Shown in pieces: positions 26,604-34,657 of a stretch of 64,000 nucleotides of DNA. Under the pieces are notes generated by a model. The model saw only the letters and a program-made list of their open reading frames with translations. It made no database searches and was not told the DNA's origin. The DNA comes from Alphaproteobacteria bacterium (GTDB lineage: Bacteria; Pseudomonadota; Alphaproteobacteria; Micropepsales; Micropepsaceae). The position numbers and the translations under genes are program-made. Within the stretch, counting starts at the first letter, position 1, and the number at the start of each line of letters is the position of its first letter. The stretch is from the NCBI GenBank assembly GCA_020852655.1, contig JADZAI010000034.1, positions 62,001 through 126,000 on the forward strand, in the 5' to 3' direction.

Positions 26604-27461
26604 ATGAGCCTTGCCGAAGAGGCGAACGCCGCGCGGCAGCCCTTGGACGCGCTGCCCCGCCGCGACTGGGCAGAGGCGCGGCGCCGTCTGGAAGAGGACG
26701 GCGTCGTTTTCCTGCCGGGGGCGATCGGCAAGGCGGGGCTGGCGCGGATCGAGGAAGAGTTCGCCTACAGCGTCGCGCATCCCTCGCCCAAGGCGGTGAA
26801 TTTCTATCCGAGCGAGAACGCCACCTTCTTCGAGGATACCGGCCAGCGCATGCAGGGTCTGGTGCGCGAGACCGGCATCGACACCACCGTCGCCGCGCTC
26901 TGGGGCGAGGAGACGATGTGGTATCTCGGCGAGCAGCTCTTCCTGAAGGAGAACGGCTTCAGCCGGCGCACGCCCTGGCATCAGGACACCTCGTATCTGC
27001 GCATGACGGGCTCGCAGCTCGTCGCCTGCTGGGTGTCGCTGGACCCGCTGCCCAAGGAGCATTGCCTGGAATTCGTGCGCGGCTCGCACAAGGGGACGCT
27101 CTTCAACGGCTCGGCCTTCGCCGCGGACGACGACACCGCGCCGCTCTACAAGCGGAGCCTGCTGCCGCGCCTGCCCGATATCCAGGCGGCGCGCGGCGAC
27201 TATGACATCCTGTCGTGGGACCTCGCGCCGGGCGATCTCATCGTCTTCCACCTCGGCATCCTGCATGGCGGCGCGGGGACGGTGCCGGGGATGCGGCGGC
27301 GGACGGCGTCGTTGCGCTTCCTCGGGCCGAATGTCGTGTTCGACGGCCAGCCGCGCGACGAGGTGGGCGAGCAGGCCGGCAACGACGCCGCGCTGGCTTC
27401 AGTCTATGGCGGGCTGAAGCACGGCGAGCCGTTCCACCGCATGCTCGGCGCCGCGCACTAG
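26604..27461 (+). CDS. Phytanoyl-CoA dioxygenase (PhyH) family Fe(II)/2-oxoglutarate oxygenase
   Basis: 285 residues with the double-stranded beta-helix residues in place: TPWHQDTSYL gives the HxD pair (His126, Asp128), FHLGILHGGAG gives the distal His221, and MRRRTASLRF gives the 2-oxoglutarate-binding Arg near 232. The substrate is unknown; bacterial relatives hydroxylate small molecules such as ectoine or halogenated or aliphatic compounds. The start follows AGGGAGGACACCG. Its TAG stop is shared with that of the convergent NTF2-like gene in the palindrome CTAG. Confidence 0.88.
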   Translation: MSLAEEANAARQPLDALPRRDWAEARRRLEEDGVVFLPGAIGKAGLARIEEEFAYSVAHPSPKAVNFYPSENATFFEDTGQRMQGLVRETGIDTTVAALWGEETMWYLGEQLFLKENGFSRRTPWHQDTSYLRMTGSQLVACWVSLDPLPKEHCLEFVRGSHKGTLFNGSAFAADDDTAPLYKRSLLPRLPDIQAARGDYDILSWDLAPGDLIVFHLGILHGGAGTVPGMRRRTASLRFLGPNVVFDGQPRDEVGEQAGNDAALASVYGGLKHGEPFHRMLGAAH

Positions 27462-27961
27462 CCCCCGGCGTAGCGGGCCCGGGCGGCGGCGATATAGGCG
27501 ACGACATCGGGGCGCGCGCGGAGCTGCGCCGCCCAGCGCGCGAAGACCTTGGCGCTGCGCGCCGGTTCGACGCCGAGCTGCACATGGCCGACGCCGGCGT
27601 TCACGCTCTCCCAATATTCGGCGATCCGCCCGCCTTCGAGGCGGAAGCGGCTGAAGCCGTCGATGACGACCTCGCGGCCTTCGAAGGCGGGCATGGTGGA
27701 GAGGAAGCGTGAGAGCGAGCGGGCATAGCCGGTATCGCCGCTGACCGCCGGATCGAAGAAGCGCCAGTCATATTCGCGCGCATGGGCGTGGAAATGGTCC
27801 TGCATCATGTGGGCGATGGCCTCGCGGCCGGTGAAGGCGCCGTAGATATAGTCGTGATAGACGCCGTCGGGCGTGAAGCATTCGGCGAAGCCCGCGGCGT
27901 CCGCGGTGCTGGCGGCGGCGGCCATGCGGTCGACGAGTGCGGTGAAGCCGGCGAGGTCCAT
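27458..27961 (-). CDS. SnoaL/NTF2-like protein
   Basis: 167 residues with the cone-shaped NTF2-fold pattern: FTALVDRMAAAASTADAAGF, ECFTPDGVYHDYIYGAFTGR, EAIAHMMQDHF, and VVIDGFSRFRLEGGRIAEYW near the end. Family members are small ketosteroid-isomerase-like enzymes or binding proteins. The ATG overlaps the last base of the asd-homologue stop (TGATG), indicating translational coupling with that gene. Confidence 0.82.
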   Translation of the reverse strand: MDLAGFTALVDRMAAAASTADAAGFAECFTPDGVYHDYIYGAFTGREAIAHMMQDHFHAHAREYDWRFFDPAVSGDTGYARSLSRFLSTMPAFEGREVVIDGFSRFRLEGGRIAEYWESVNAGVGHVQLGVEPARSAKVFARWAAQLRARPDVVAYIAAARARYAGG

Positions 27962-28986
27962 CAGGCGAGCTTCTTCTGGAGATGGCGGTTGATCAACGTC
28001 TCGGCGATCTGCACGGCGTTGAGCGCGGCGCCCTTGCGCAGATTGTCGGAGACGATCCAGAGCGAGAGGCCGTTCTCGACCGTCGGGTCCTTGCGGATGC
28101 GGCTGACATAGGTGGCGAAATCGCCGACCGCCTCGGCCGGCGTGACGTAGCCGCCGTCCTCGTGCTTGTCGACGACGAGGAGGCCCGGCGCCTCGCGCAG
28201 CAGGGCCCGCGCCTGGGCCGGCGTGAGGGGCCGCTCGAATTCCACCGTGCAGGCCTCGCTGTGGCCGACGAAGACCGGCACGCGGACGCAGGTCGCCTGC
28301 ACCTTGACGTCGGGGTCAAGGATCTTGCGCGTCTCCTGGGCCTGCCGCTGTTCTTCGCGGGTCGAGCCGTCCTCCAGGAAATCGTCGATCTGCGGGATGA
28401 CGTTGAAGGCGACCTGCTTGGGGAAATGCTTACGCTCGATGGGGTCGCCGACGAAGATGGAGCGCGTCTGGGCGAAGAGTTCGTCCATCGCATCCTTCCC
28501 CGCGTCGGAGACCGACTGATAGGTGGCGGCGACGATGCGGGTGATCTTCGCCGCGTCGTGCAGCGGCTTCAGCGCGACCATGCGCTGCGCCACGGCCGGG
28601 TTGGGGTTGGCGATGATGCCCTTCCTGGCATAGCGGTCGATCGTCTGCGCGTTGACCTCCGGCACCACCAGCGGGACCTGCGGGTCCATGCGAAAGGCCG
28701 GCGAATTGTCGATGACCGCGGCGACGTCGCGGGCGATCTTCGGCGCCCATTCCTGCGCGGTCCTGGCGTCGACCGCCATGAGGACGATGTCGGTGCCCTT
28801 GAAGTCGAACTGGGCGAGGTCGCGGCATTTGAGGATGTCGTCGCCGTAGGAGACCTCGACGCCCATCGACTTGCGCGAGGCGAGGGCGGCGACCTCGGCG
28901 ATGGGGAATTCGCGCTCGGCGAGGATGTTCAGGATTTCCTGCCCGACGGCCCCTGTGGCACCAACGACCGCGATCTTCCAGCTCAT
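27961..28986 (-). CDS. asd: Aspartate-semialdehyde dehydrogenase homologue lacking the catalytic Cys
   Basis: 341 residues, full length for ASADH. The N-terminal Rossmann motif VVGATGAVGQEILNIL is intact, as are IDNSPAFRMDPQVPLVVPEV, ATYQSV (Gln157) and TCVRVPVFVGHSEACTVEF (substrate Arg and acid/base His). The active-site loop, NPNCST in ordinary members of this branch, reads NPNPAV here, placing Pro at residue 130 (codon at 28597-28599) where the nucleophilic Cys belongs; the following SVSGAG is SVSDAG. The reading frame is intact with no compensating shift visible. It is probably not a working ASADH, but a pseudoenzyme or repurposed paralogue comparable to Usg-1; a true asd should exist elsewhere, since dapF is present. 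Confidence 0.85.
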   Translation of the reverse strand: MSWKIAVVGATGAVGQEILNILAEREFPIAEVAALASRKSMGVEVSYGDDILKCRDLAQFDFKGTDIVLMAVDARTAQEWAPKIARDVAAVIDNSPAFRMDPQVPLVVPEVNAQTIDRYARKGIIANPNPAVAQRMVALKPLHDAAKITRIVAATYQSVSDAGKDAMDELFAQTRSIFVGDPIERKHFPKQVAFNVIPQIDDFLEDGSTREEQRQAQETRKILDPDVKVQATCVRVPVFVGHSEACTVEFERPLTPAQARALLREAPGLLVVDKHEDGGYVTPAEAVGDFATYVSRIRKDPTVENGLSLWIVSDNLRKGAALNAVQIAETLINRHLQKKLA

Positions 28987-29430
28987 GCAGTTTTCCCTTT
29001 GCGGCGTGTGCGCCCGGCCGGCGGGCGGGCCTGTTCGAACTTCGAGAGGTAAGGCCGGGGCGGCCGCGGTTCAAATCCTGCCTTGCGCCGGACTTTCCCG
29101 GATTTCCGCCGATCCCTCGCCGGTTCGAACATCCGGCCGCCTATTCGTTCGTCGCTTTTCGCGATTTTTCTTTTCGGGGCGCGGGTTCGAATGCGCATGC
29201 AGGGCGCTCGCCTATGGCTTGTCTTCCGCTTCAGCCCGTTTTCTTTGCCCCCCTTCCGCCCCCTTCGGGGGCACCTTCCCCCGATCCGCGCGCCTGCGGC
29301 GCGCTGGGGGAAGGGGAAATCGCCATAGGCGATGACCCGGCATTCGTTTGTCGCTTTTTTCCTCAGCCTGTTCGTTTGTCGTTTTTTCGGGGGTGCCCCG
29401 GAGCGGGCGCGCCAAAGGATTCGGTCCGGG
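28987..29430. other. 444-base gene-free region with repeats
   Basis: No protein-like ORF is seen. The region carries a composite palindromic element (29208-29332), three copies of TTCGTTyGTCG (29144, 29343, 29371) next to T-rich tracts, and several TTCGAAC/TTCAAAT motifs. On the minus strand it is the leader of the asd homologue and the trailer of the VOC gene. Confidence 0.6.
29208..29332. repeat. MITE-like element with 11-bp terminal inverted repeats and inner hairpins
   Basis: TCGCCTATGGC (29208-29218) and GCCATAGGCGA (29322-29332) are exact reverse complements bounding about 125 bases. Inside are GCCCCC-TTC-GGGGGC (29258-29272) and a long hairpin with CCTTCCCCC (29274-29282), GCGCGCC/GGCGCGC (29288-29304) and GGGGGAAGG (29306-29314). 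The inner hairpin belongs to the same palindrome family as the copies near 32.06, 48.25 and 63.48 kb. Confidence 0.6.
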
Positions 29431-29832
29431 CTATTTCTTCAGCGGGGCGTTGAAGGCCCAGGCGTGGCCGAAGGGGTCTTTCACCATGCCGAAGCGGTCG
29501 CCCCAGAACATGTCGGCGGCGGGCGTGACGACCGTCGCGCCGGCCTTCTCGGCCCTGGCCATCGCGGCATCGACGTCGGCCGGCGTGTCGAGCCCGGCAA
29601 TCAGGTTGAACGTCGTCGTGCCGAGCCTGCCCGGCGCCGCGAAGCCGTCCATCCCGAAATCGTCCGACATCATGACGCTGTTGCCGAAGACCTTGATCTC
29701 GGCATGCATCAGCTTGCCGGGGTCGTTCTCTGAGGGCATCCGCATGACCTCCTCGGCGCCGAAGGCCGCCTTGTAGAAGTCGATCGCCTTCGCGGCGCCG
29801 TCGATCGTGATGTAGGCATTGAGCGTCGTCAT
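29431..29832 (-). CDS. VOC-superfamily (PhnB/glyoxalase-like) protein
   Basis: 133 residues: TLNAYITIDGAAKAIDFYKA, FGAEEVMRMPSENDPGKLMH, AEIKVFGNSVMMSDDF, ADMFWGDRFGMVKDPFGHAW. This is the PhnB-like group of vicinal oxygen chelate proteins, often annotated as glyoxalase/bleomycin-resistance-like without a tested function. The start follows AGGAGGCTGCC on the minus strand. Confidence 0.9.
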   Translation of the reverse strand: MTTLNAYITIDGAAKAIDFYKAAFGAEEVMRMPSENDPGKLMHAEIKVFGNSVMMSDDFGMDGFAAPGRLGTTTFNLIAGLDTPADVDAAMARAEKAGATVVTPAADMFWGDRFGMVKDPFGHAWAFNAPLKK

Positions 29833-29905
29833 GGCAGCCTCCTGATCCTGGAACAATACAGGAACACGAATTTGACCCGGAGTCGAGTCGCGCCGGCTGG
29901 GCCGC

Positions 29906-30496
29906 CTATCCTGCCCAGCGAAACCGCGCGGTGAGGTCCGCACCGGCGGGGATCGCCTCTTCGCGCGCACCGCGGCCGATATTGTGAACGATCCGCGGCC
30001 CGAAGGGATTCTCGCCCGCTGCCTGCGAGACGATGGCGACATGCGGCAGGCCGTTGCCGACGCGCATGGTGAGGAGATCGCCGGGGGCAAAGTCGGCCCG
30101 ATCCTCATGCGGCAGGACCGCCCCCTGGCGCGTCAGGAAGGCGCGCTGATTGCCGACCCGCCGGTGGTCGATATTGCTGTCGGTGCCGTTTGCGCCCCAG
30201 GTGTTGGGGTAATGCGAAAAATTCGCCTGCATGTCCCGGTGGATCAGTTCCTGGAGATCGAGTCCGAGCGCATCGCGATAGGCGCGGATCACGACATCGG
30301 TGCAGACACCACGCTCGCGCGGCACATCGCCCATCGGGTAGGCGATGCGCTCATAGGCGGGAGCGTAATAGAGCGTCACCCCGATCTGCGCCCGCGCAGC
30401 GGCGACCACCGGATCGGGCACGGCAGCAGATGCTACGGCCCGCGCCGCCAGCGGCAGGGCTGCGATCCCCAGGAGCACCGTGCGGCGGGTCGGCAT
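29906..30496 (-). CDS. DUF1287 secreted protein with Tat-like signal (NlpC/P60-like)
   Basis: 196 residues. The N-terminus MPTRRTVLLGIAALPLAARA has a twin Arg before a hydrophobic core and looks like a Tat signal. The mature part matches DUF1287: AARAQIGVTLYYAPAYERIA, PRERGVCTDVVIRAYRDALG (candidate catalytic Cys), DFAPGDLLTMRVGN and LPHVAIVSQAA (candidate His). The domain is thought to be related to NlpC/P60 Cys peptidases; a cell-wall role is inferred. Divergent from leuC over 93 bases. Confidence 0.85.
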   Translation of the reverse strand: MPTRRTVLLGIAALPLAARAVASAAVPDPVVAAARAQIGVTLYYAPAYERIAYPMGDVPRERGVCTDVVIRAYRDALGLDLQELIHRDMQANFSHYPNTWGANGTDSNIDHRRVGNQRAFLTRQGAVLPHEDRADFAPGDLLTMRVGNGLPHVAIVSQAAGENPFGPRIVHNIGRGAREEAIPAGADLTARFRWAG

Positions 30497-30589
30497 GCCG
30501 GGACGGTCATTTGCGATTGTGGCTTTTCCTAGGGCGGCGTTGGGTCTAAGCAGCGCCCCCGCTGCATGCAATCTGCGACTGGAAGCCGA

Positions 30590-32002
30590 ATGACCGCCCG
30601 CACGCTGTACGACAAGATCTGGGACGACCACCTGGTTTCCGCGACCCCGGGCGAGCTGCCGATCATCTATATCGACCGCCATCTCGTGCATGAGGTGACG
30701 AGCCCGCAAGCCTTCGAGGGCCTGCGCATGGCCGGCCGCAAGGTGCGCCACCCGGAGAAGACGCTGGCGGTGCCGGACCACAACGTCCCCACCGAAGGCC
30801 GCGCCCTCGGCATCGAGGGCATCAGCGACCCCGAATCCAAGCTCCAGATTCAGACGCTGGAGAAGAACGCCAGGGATTTCGGCCTCGAATATTACGGCAT
30901 GAACGATATCCGCCAGGGCATCGTCCACATCGTCGGGCCGGAACAGGGCCTGACCCAGCCGGGCATGACGATCGTCTGCGGCGACAGCCACACCTCCACG
31001 CACGGCGCCTTCGGCTCGCTCGCCTTCGGCATCGGCACCAGCGAGGTCGAGCACGTCCTCGCGACGCAGACGCTGCGCATGGCGAAGGCCAGGAATATGC
31101 GCGTCACTGTCGACGGCGATCTCGGCCCCGGTGTCGGCGCGAAGGACATCGCGCTCGCCGTCATCGGCAAGATCGGCACGGCCGGCGGCACCGGCCACGT
31201 CATCGAATATGCCGGCTCGGCGATAAGCGGCCTCTCGATGGAAGGCCGCATGACGCTCTGCAACATGTCGATCGAAGGCGGCGCGCGGGCCGGCCTGATC
31301 GCCCCGGACGAGGTCACCTTCGCTTACGTGCAGGGCCGCCCGAAGGCACCGAAGGGCGGCGCCTGGGACATGGCCGTTTCCTATTGGAAGACGCTCTTCT
31401 CGGACCCGGACGCCAGGTTCGACAGCGAAATCCGCATCGACGCGAAGGACATCGTGCCGCTCGTCACCTGGGGCACCAGCCCCGAGGACGTCGCGCCGGT
31501 CACCGGTTTCGTTCCCGACCCGGCGAACGAGAGCGATCCGAACCGGCGCGCCGCCAAGGAGCGGGCGCTCGCCTATATGGGTCTGAGTGCCGGCCAGAAG
31601 CTGAGCGAGGTGAAGGTCGACCGCGTCTTCATCGGCTCGTGCACCAATGGCCGCATCGAGGATCTGCGCGCCGTCGCCGGCATCGCCAAAGGCCGCAAGG
31701 TCGCCGGCCATGTCTACGCGATGATCGTGCCGGGCTCCGGCCTCGTGAAGGAACAGGCCGAGCAGGAAGGCCTGGACACGATCTTCCGCGAGGCCGGCTT
31801 CGACTGGCGCGAGCCCGGCTGCTCGATGTGCCTGGCGATGAACGCCGACAAGCTGGCCGAGGGCGAGCGCTGCGCCTCCACCTCGAACCGCAATTTCGAA
31901 GGCCGCCAGGGCCGCGGCGGGCGCACGCATCTGGTCTCGCCGGTGATGGCCGCCGCCGCGGCGATCAAGGGCACCCTCGCCGACGTCAGGGAGTTCGGTT
32001 AG
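30590..32002 (+). CDS. leuC: 3-isopropylmalate dehydratase large subunit
   Basis: 470 residues; the ATG at 30590 follows GGAAG with five-base spacing. Aconitase-family motifs are complete: [28 protein letters not shown], and the three 4Fe-4S Cys in IGSCTNGR (near residue 350) and [11 protein letters not shown] (near 408-411). With LeuD it isomerises 2- to 3-isopropylmalate in leucine synthesis. Unlike the common leuCD pair, leuD is 2.65 kb downstream, separated by a palindrome-rich stretch and three opposite-strand genes. Confidence 0.97.
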   Translation: MTARTLYDKIWDDHLVSATPGELPIIYIDRHLVHEVTSPQAFEGLRMAGRKVRHPEKTLAVPDHNVPTEGRALGIEGISDPESKLQIQTLEKNARDFGLEYYGMNDIRQGIVHIVGPEQGLTQPGMTIVCGDSHTSTHGAFGSLAFGIGTSEVEHVLATQTLRMAKARNMRVTVDGDLGPGVGAKDIALAVIGKIGTAGGTGHVIEYAGSAISGLSMEGRMTLCNMSIEGGARAGLIAPDEVTFAYVQGRPKAPKGGAWDMAVSYWKTLFSDPDARFDSEIRIDAKDIVPLVTWGTSPEDVAPVTGFVPDPANESDPNRRAAKERALAYMGLSAGQKLSEVKVDRVFIGSCTNGRIEDLRAVAGIAKGRKVAGHVYAMIVPGSGLVKEQAEQEGLDTIFREAGFDWREPGCSMCLAMNADKLAEGERCASTSNRNFEGRQGRGGRTHLVSPVMAAAAAIKGTLADVREFG

Positions 32003-32311
32003 GCGTTTTCAGCTCCGCCCTTGCCATCGGGGCACGCGCATACGGCCCGATCATGATCGCCTTCCCCCAGCGCACCTTAAAGGTGCGCGGTGCGGGGGAA
32101 GGTGGCCGACAGGCCGGAAGGGGGTGCGCCCGGCAGGGCGCGAAACCTGGAAGGTGCGGGCGAGGCGGAAGACGGCTTTGCGCGCTGATGCGCGCTTTAC
32201 CCCCTTCTGTCGCTTCGCGACATCTTCCCCCGCACCGCTCCGGCTTCGCCTCCGCTGGGGGCAGAAAACCACCGCATGCGATTCCCTCCAACCGCGCAAC
32301 AGGGGTGGCGC
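32003..32311. repeat. Gene-free leuC trailer carrying a composite palindromic repeat
   Basis: No gene is seen. CCTTCCCCC (32060-32068) and GGGGGAAGG (32094-32102) flank GCGCACCTT/AAGGTGCGC (32070-32088), forming a long hairpin. A second block pairs AAGGGGGT near 32118 with ACCCCCTT near 32199, followed by TGTCGC-TTC-GCGACA (32208-32222) and another CTTCCCCC tract (32224). It is the largest member of the palindrome family in the window and probably also ends convergent transcription. Confidence 0.6.
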
Positions 32312-33352
32312 CTACATCCGGCCGGCGACGGCGCGGCCGAGGGCGAGGGCTTCCTCCTCGCTGACGCCGGTGGTGTTCAGGAAGACGATCCGGCCGTTGG
32401 CGAGGATGCTGAGCGAGCGGGTCGCCGCGTCGCCCTCGCCGGTGGTTTCCAGGATCGCGCGCTGGCCGACCCCGGCGACGAGCTGTGCGCCGCCGCCCGT
32501 CACCGCCTTCTCCATCTCCTCGAAATAGGCGGCGGCGCTCTCGGGGATCGCCTCCTTGTCCAGCAGCGTGACGGCGACGAAGGTTTCGGCGGCCGCGTCG
32601 CGCCAACTGCACGAGGATTCGCCCTCGCGCGCCGGCCCGCCATCCGCCATCGCGAAATCGGCCGGGGACAAGGCGGCGAGGTCCTTGCCGGATACGAGCT
32701 TGCAGGCGGGTGAGCCGGTCTTCGCCGCACGCGCCGGCGGCGGTTCCGGTGGCGGAGCGGGTGCCGACGGTTGCAGTTCGGGCTCCGGCTGAGGTTCGGG
32801 TGGCGGCTCGCCGGTGGGCCGCAGGTCGGCGGGCGGCGTCGCCGGCGGGGGCGGTTCGGCCGGCTGCATGCGGGCCGCGATCGCCCGCGCCGCGTTCAGC
32901 GCATCGGTCTTCGTGACGCCGCGGGCCGAGAGCTCGGCGACCGCGCCGTTGCTGAGGAATACGATCGTATAGGCCGGCACGCCGGGCGCGCTTTCGTCCA
33001 CCAGCCGGGCCTTTTCGGCGAGGCCCTCGGGCTCGCTGACCCGCCCGCCTTTGAGCTTGCCGGCACGGCTCGCATAGCGCTCCGCCGCCGTGGGCTTGCC
33101 GTCCGCGAAGGCGGCGGGCGACCAGTAGGTCAGGGAAAGCATGCCGCCGCTGCGGCGGCTCCAGCCGCAGTCGGACTGGCCGTTCTTCTCCGCGTCGCCC
33201 TTGACGAGAACCGGCGTCCCCAGCGCCGCCTCCGCGTCCGCGAGGTCGAGCAATCCGCAGGCCGGGGACTCGGCCGCCGGTGCAGCCCCCGCCGTCAGGA
33301 CGGCCGCAACGAAACCGAAAACCGCCCGCCGCACCTTAGCTGCCACCGCCAT
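32312..33352 (-). CDS. Secreted protein with two copies of an SPAC...CxW domain
   Basis: 346 residues: signal peptide (about 1-27), a first domain (about 28-163) starting ESPACGLLDLADAEAAL with SDCGW, a Pro/Glu-rich linker (about 164-210), and a second domain (about 211-346) starting GSPACKLVSGKDLAAL with SSCSW. Both domains end in a helix finishing with ARM or GRM. The same domain is the whole mature part of the gene at 34066-34536. I do not recognise a named function; the Cys pair (SPAC and CxW) probably forms a disulfide, similar in style to DUF3558-like lipoprotein domains. It is the last gene of a three-gene module. Confidence 0.65.
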   Translation of the reverse strand: MAVAAKVRRAVFGFVAAVLTAGAAPAAESPACGLLDLADAEAALGTPVLVKGDAEKNGQSDCGWSRRSGGMLSLTYWSPAAFADGKPTAAERYASRAGKLKGGRVSEPEGLAEKARLVDESAPGVPAYTIVFLSNGAVAELSARGVTKTDALNAARAIAARMQPAEPPPPATPPADLRPTGEPPPEPQPEPELQPSAPAPPPEPPPARAAKTGSPACKLVSGKDLAALSPADFAMADGGPAREGESSCSWRDAAAETFVAVTLLDKEAIPESAAAYFEEMEKAVTGGGAQLVAGVGQRAILETTGEGDAATRSLSILANGRIVFLNTTGVSEEEALALGRAVAGRM

Positions 33353-33399
33353 TGCCGCACCCTGTCGCAGACGGCGCGAGGAGCGCAAGCCTCGCTGCG

Positions 33400-34065
33400 T
33401 CACCCTGTGCCGCCTGCGGGCTGCGCCCACCGTTTCAGCGCCTCTGCGCCCGTGGCGGTCAGTCCGTAGACGCCGCGGTCGATGCGTTCGAACCAGCCAT
33501 AGACATTGTCGCGCAGGATGTTCGCCGCCCTGGGCGCGACGGTCTTGAGGTCGCGCGGTCGCAGCGGGGCGTCCTGAAGCGCCGCGGCGCAGGCCAGCGC
33601 CTGCTGGCGATAGGCCGTCATGATCGGCGTTCGCGTGCTGCCGCCCTGCGCCGGATCGCCCCGGCGCCGCCGGTGCTCCTCGACCAGCCGCGAGCGCTTG
33701 CGCAGGTTTCGCCGCGGCGCCGGCGCGGCCGGGCTGACGATCACGTCCACTGCGCCGCGATCGGACACGCCGAGCATCCCGATCCCCAGCCGCCGGCAGA
33801 GGTCGCGATAGCGCCGGTCGGCCTCGCGCCCCCTGCCGCGGGCCGAAATGCGTGCGGCGATCCACACCTCGTCGGCCGCCGCCGCCCGGTCCACGGCCTG
33901 GAGGATGAGCTCCAGATTGAAGCTGAGCTTCAGCTCGCAGATGACGACGACCGGCGGTTCGGCGGCGCTGAGGCCGACGATGTCGGCCCCCGCCACCTCG
34001 CCCTTGACGCCATAGCCCGCCGCCTCGAGGAACCGCTTGATGGGCCCGTAGAGCGCCGTTTCCAA
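33400..34065 (-). CDS. DUF2161 putative PD-(D/E)XK nuclease-like protein
   Basis: 221 residues from a TTG at 34065, immediately after the TAG of the upstream gene. The N-terminal GPIKRFLEAAGYGVKGEVAG, then ADIVGLSAAEPPVVVICELK, fits DUF2161, annotated as a PD-(D/E)XK-type phosphodiesterase fold: Asp in ADIVG and the ELK motif are the expected metal-binding and Lys residues. A C-terminal winged-helix-like region follows (ILRDNVYGWFERIDRGVYGL). It is cytoplasmic, unlike its two secreted neighbours. The target is unknown. Confidence 0.75.
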   Translation of the reverse strand: METALYGPIKRFLEAAGYGVKGEVAGADIVGLSAAEPPVVVICELKLSFNLELILQAVDRAAAADEVWIAARISARGRGREADRRYRDLCRRLGIGMLGVSDRGAVDVIVSPAAPAPRRNLRKRSRLVEEHRRRRGDPAQGGSTRTPIMTAYRQQALACAAALQDAPLRPRDLKTVAPRAANILRDNVYGWFERIDRGVYGLTATGAEALKRWAQPAGGTG

Positions 34066-34536
34066 CTACATCCGCCCGGCCGCGCGCTTTGCCGCCTCGA
34101 TCGTCGCGTCCCGCCCGAGGACCATGGTGGTGACGTTCAGAAGCCTGTCTCCGACCAGTCCCATCAGCACCAGATTCGCCGCCGTCGGGTCGGCAATGAG
34201 GATCGCCTTCGTTCCGACGCCCTCGATCGGCTCCGCCTTCTGTCCGCTGCCGGTCACCCCCGCGACCATCGTGTCATAATAGGCCTGCGGCGTTCCGCCG
34301 AAGGCCTCGGGCTTCATCACCTGGACGCCGAGCATGCCGCCGGACGATTGCTCGACCCACGAACAGCTCGCCGTCCCCGATGCCTCGGGCCCGCCGTCGA
34401 TCACCATGGGCGTTCCCTTCATCAACTGCGCCGTCTCCTCGTCCGTCAGCAGCGCACAGGCGGGCGAGGCCGGCGTCGCGGCCAGGGCCGGCCCGGCGAG
34501 CAAGGCCGCCAGGGCGGCCGTCATCAACGGCTTCAT
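34066..34536 (-). CDS. Secreted single-domain SPAC...CxW protein
   Basis: 156 residues: signal peptide (MKPLMTAALAALLAGPALA) followed by one copy of the domain also present twice at 32312-33352. Shared features are SPACALLTDEETAQLM, ASCSWVEQSSGGMLGVQVMK, a central Gly-Val-Gly turn (IEGVGTKAILIAD) and the final KRAAGRM. Function unknown. The ribosome-binding site GGAGGACAATCCG precedes the ATG. Its stop directly adjoins the TTG start of the DUF2161 gene, so the pair is probably translated together. Confidence 0.65.
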   Translation of the reverse strand: MKPLMTAALAALLAGPALAATPASPACALLTDEETAQLMKGTPMVIDGGPEASGTASCSWVEQSSGGMLGVQVMKPEAFGGTPQAYYDTMVAGVTGSGQKAEPIEGVGTKAILIADPTAANLVLMGLVGDRLLNVTTMVLGRDATIEAAKRAAGRM

Positions 34537-34657
34537 CGGATTGTCCTCCTCGGGTCCCCACCCCCCGTGCGGACACTAGCCAAGCGCGGCGCCTCGCGCG
34601 AGCCGTCCAGTGGGGCCATTTCCTTTGCATTCAAAAGGCTCTAACGAAGCGCCCGCC

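Noticed and set aside
29066-29090. tRNA T-loop-like GGTTCAAATCC
   Set aside because: The five-base T-stem does not pair (only two pairs form), and no acceptor stem or anticodon arm fits.
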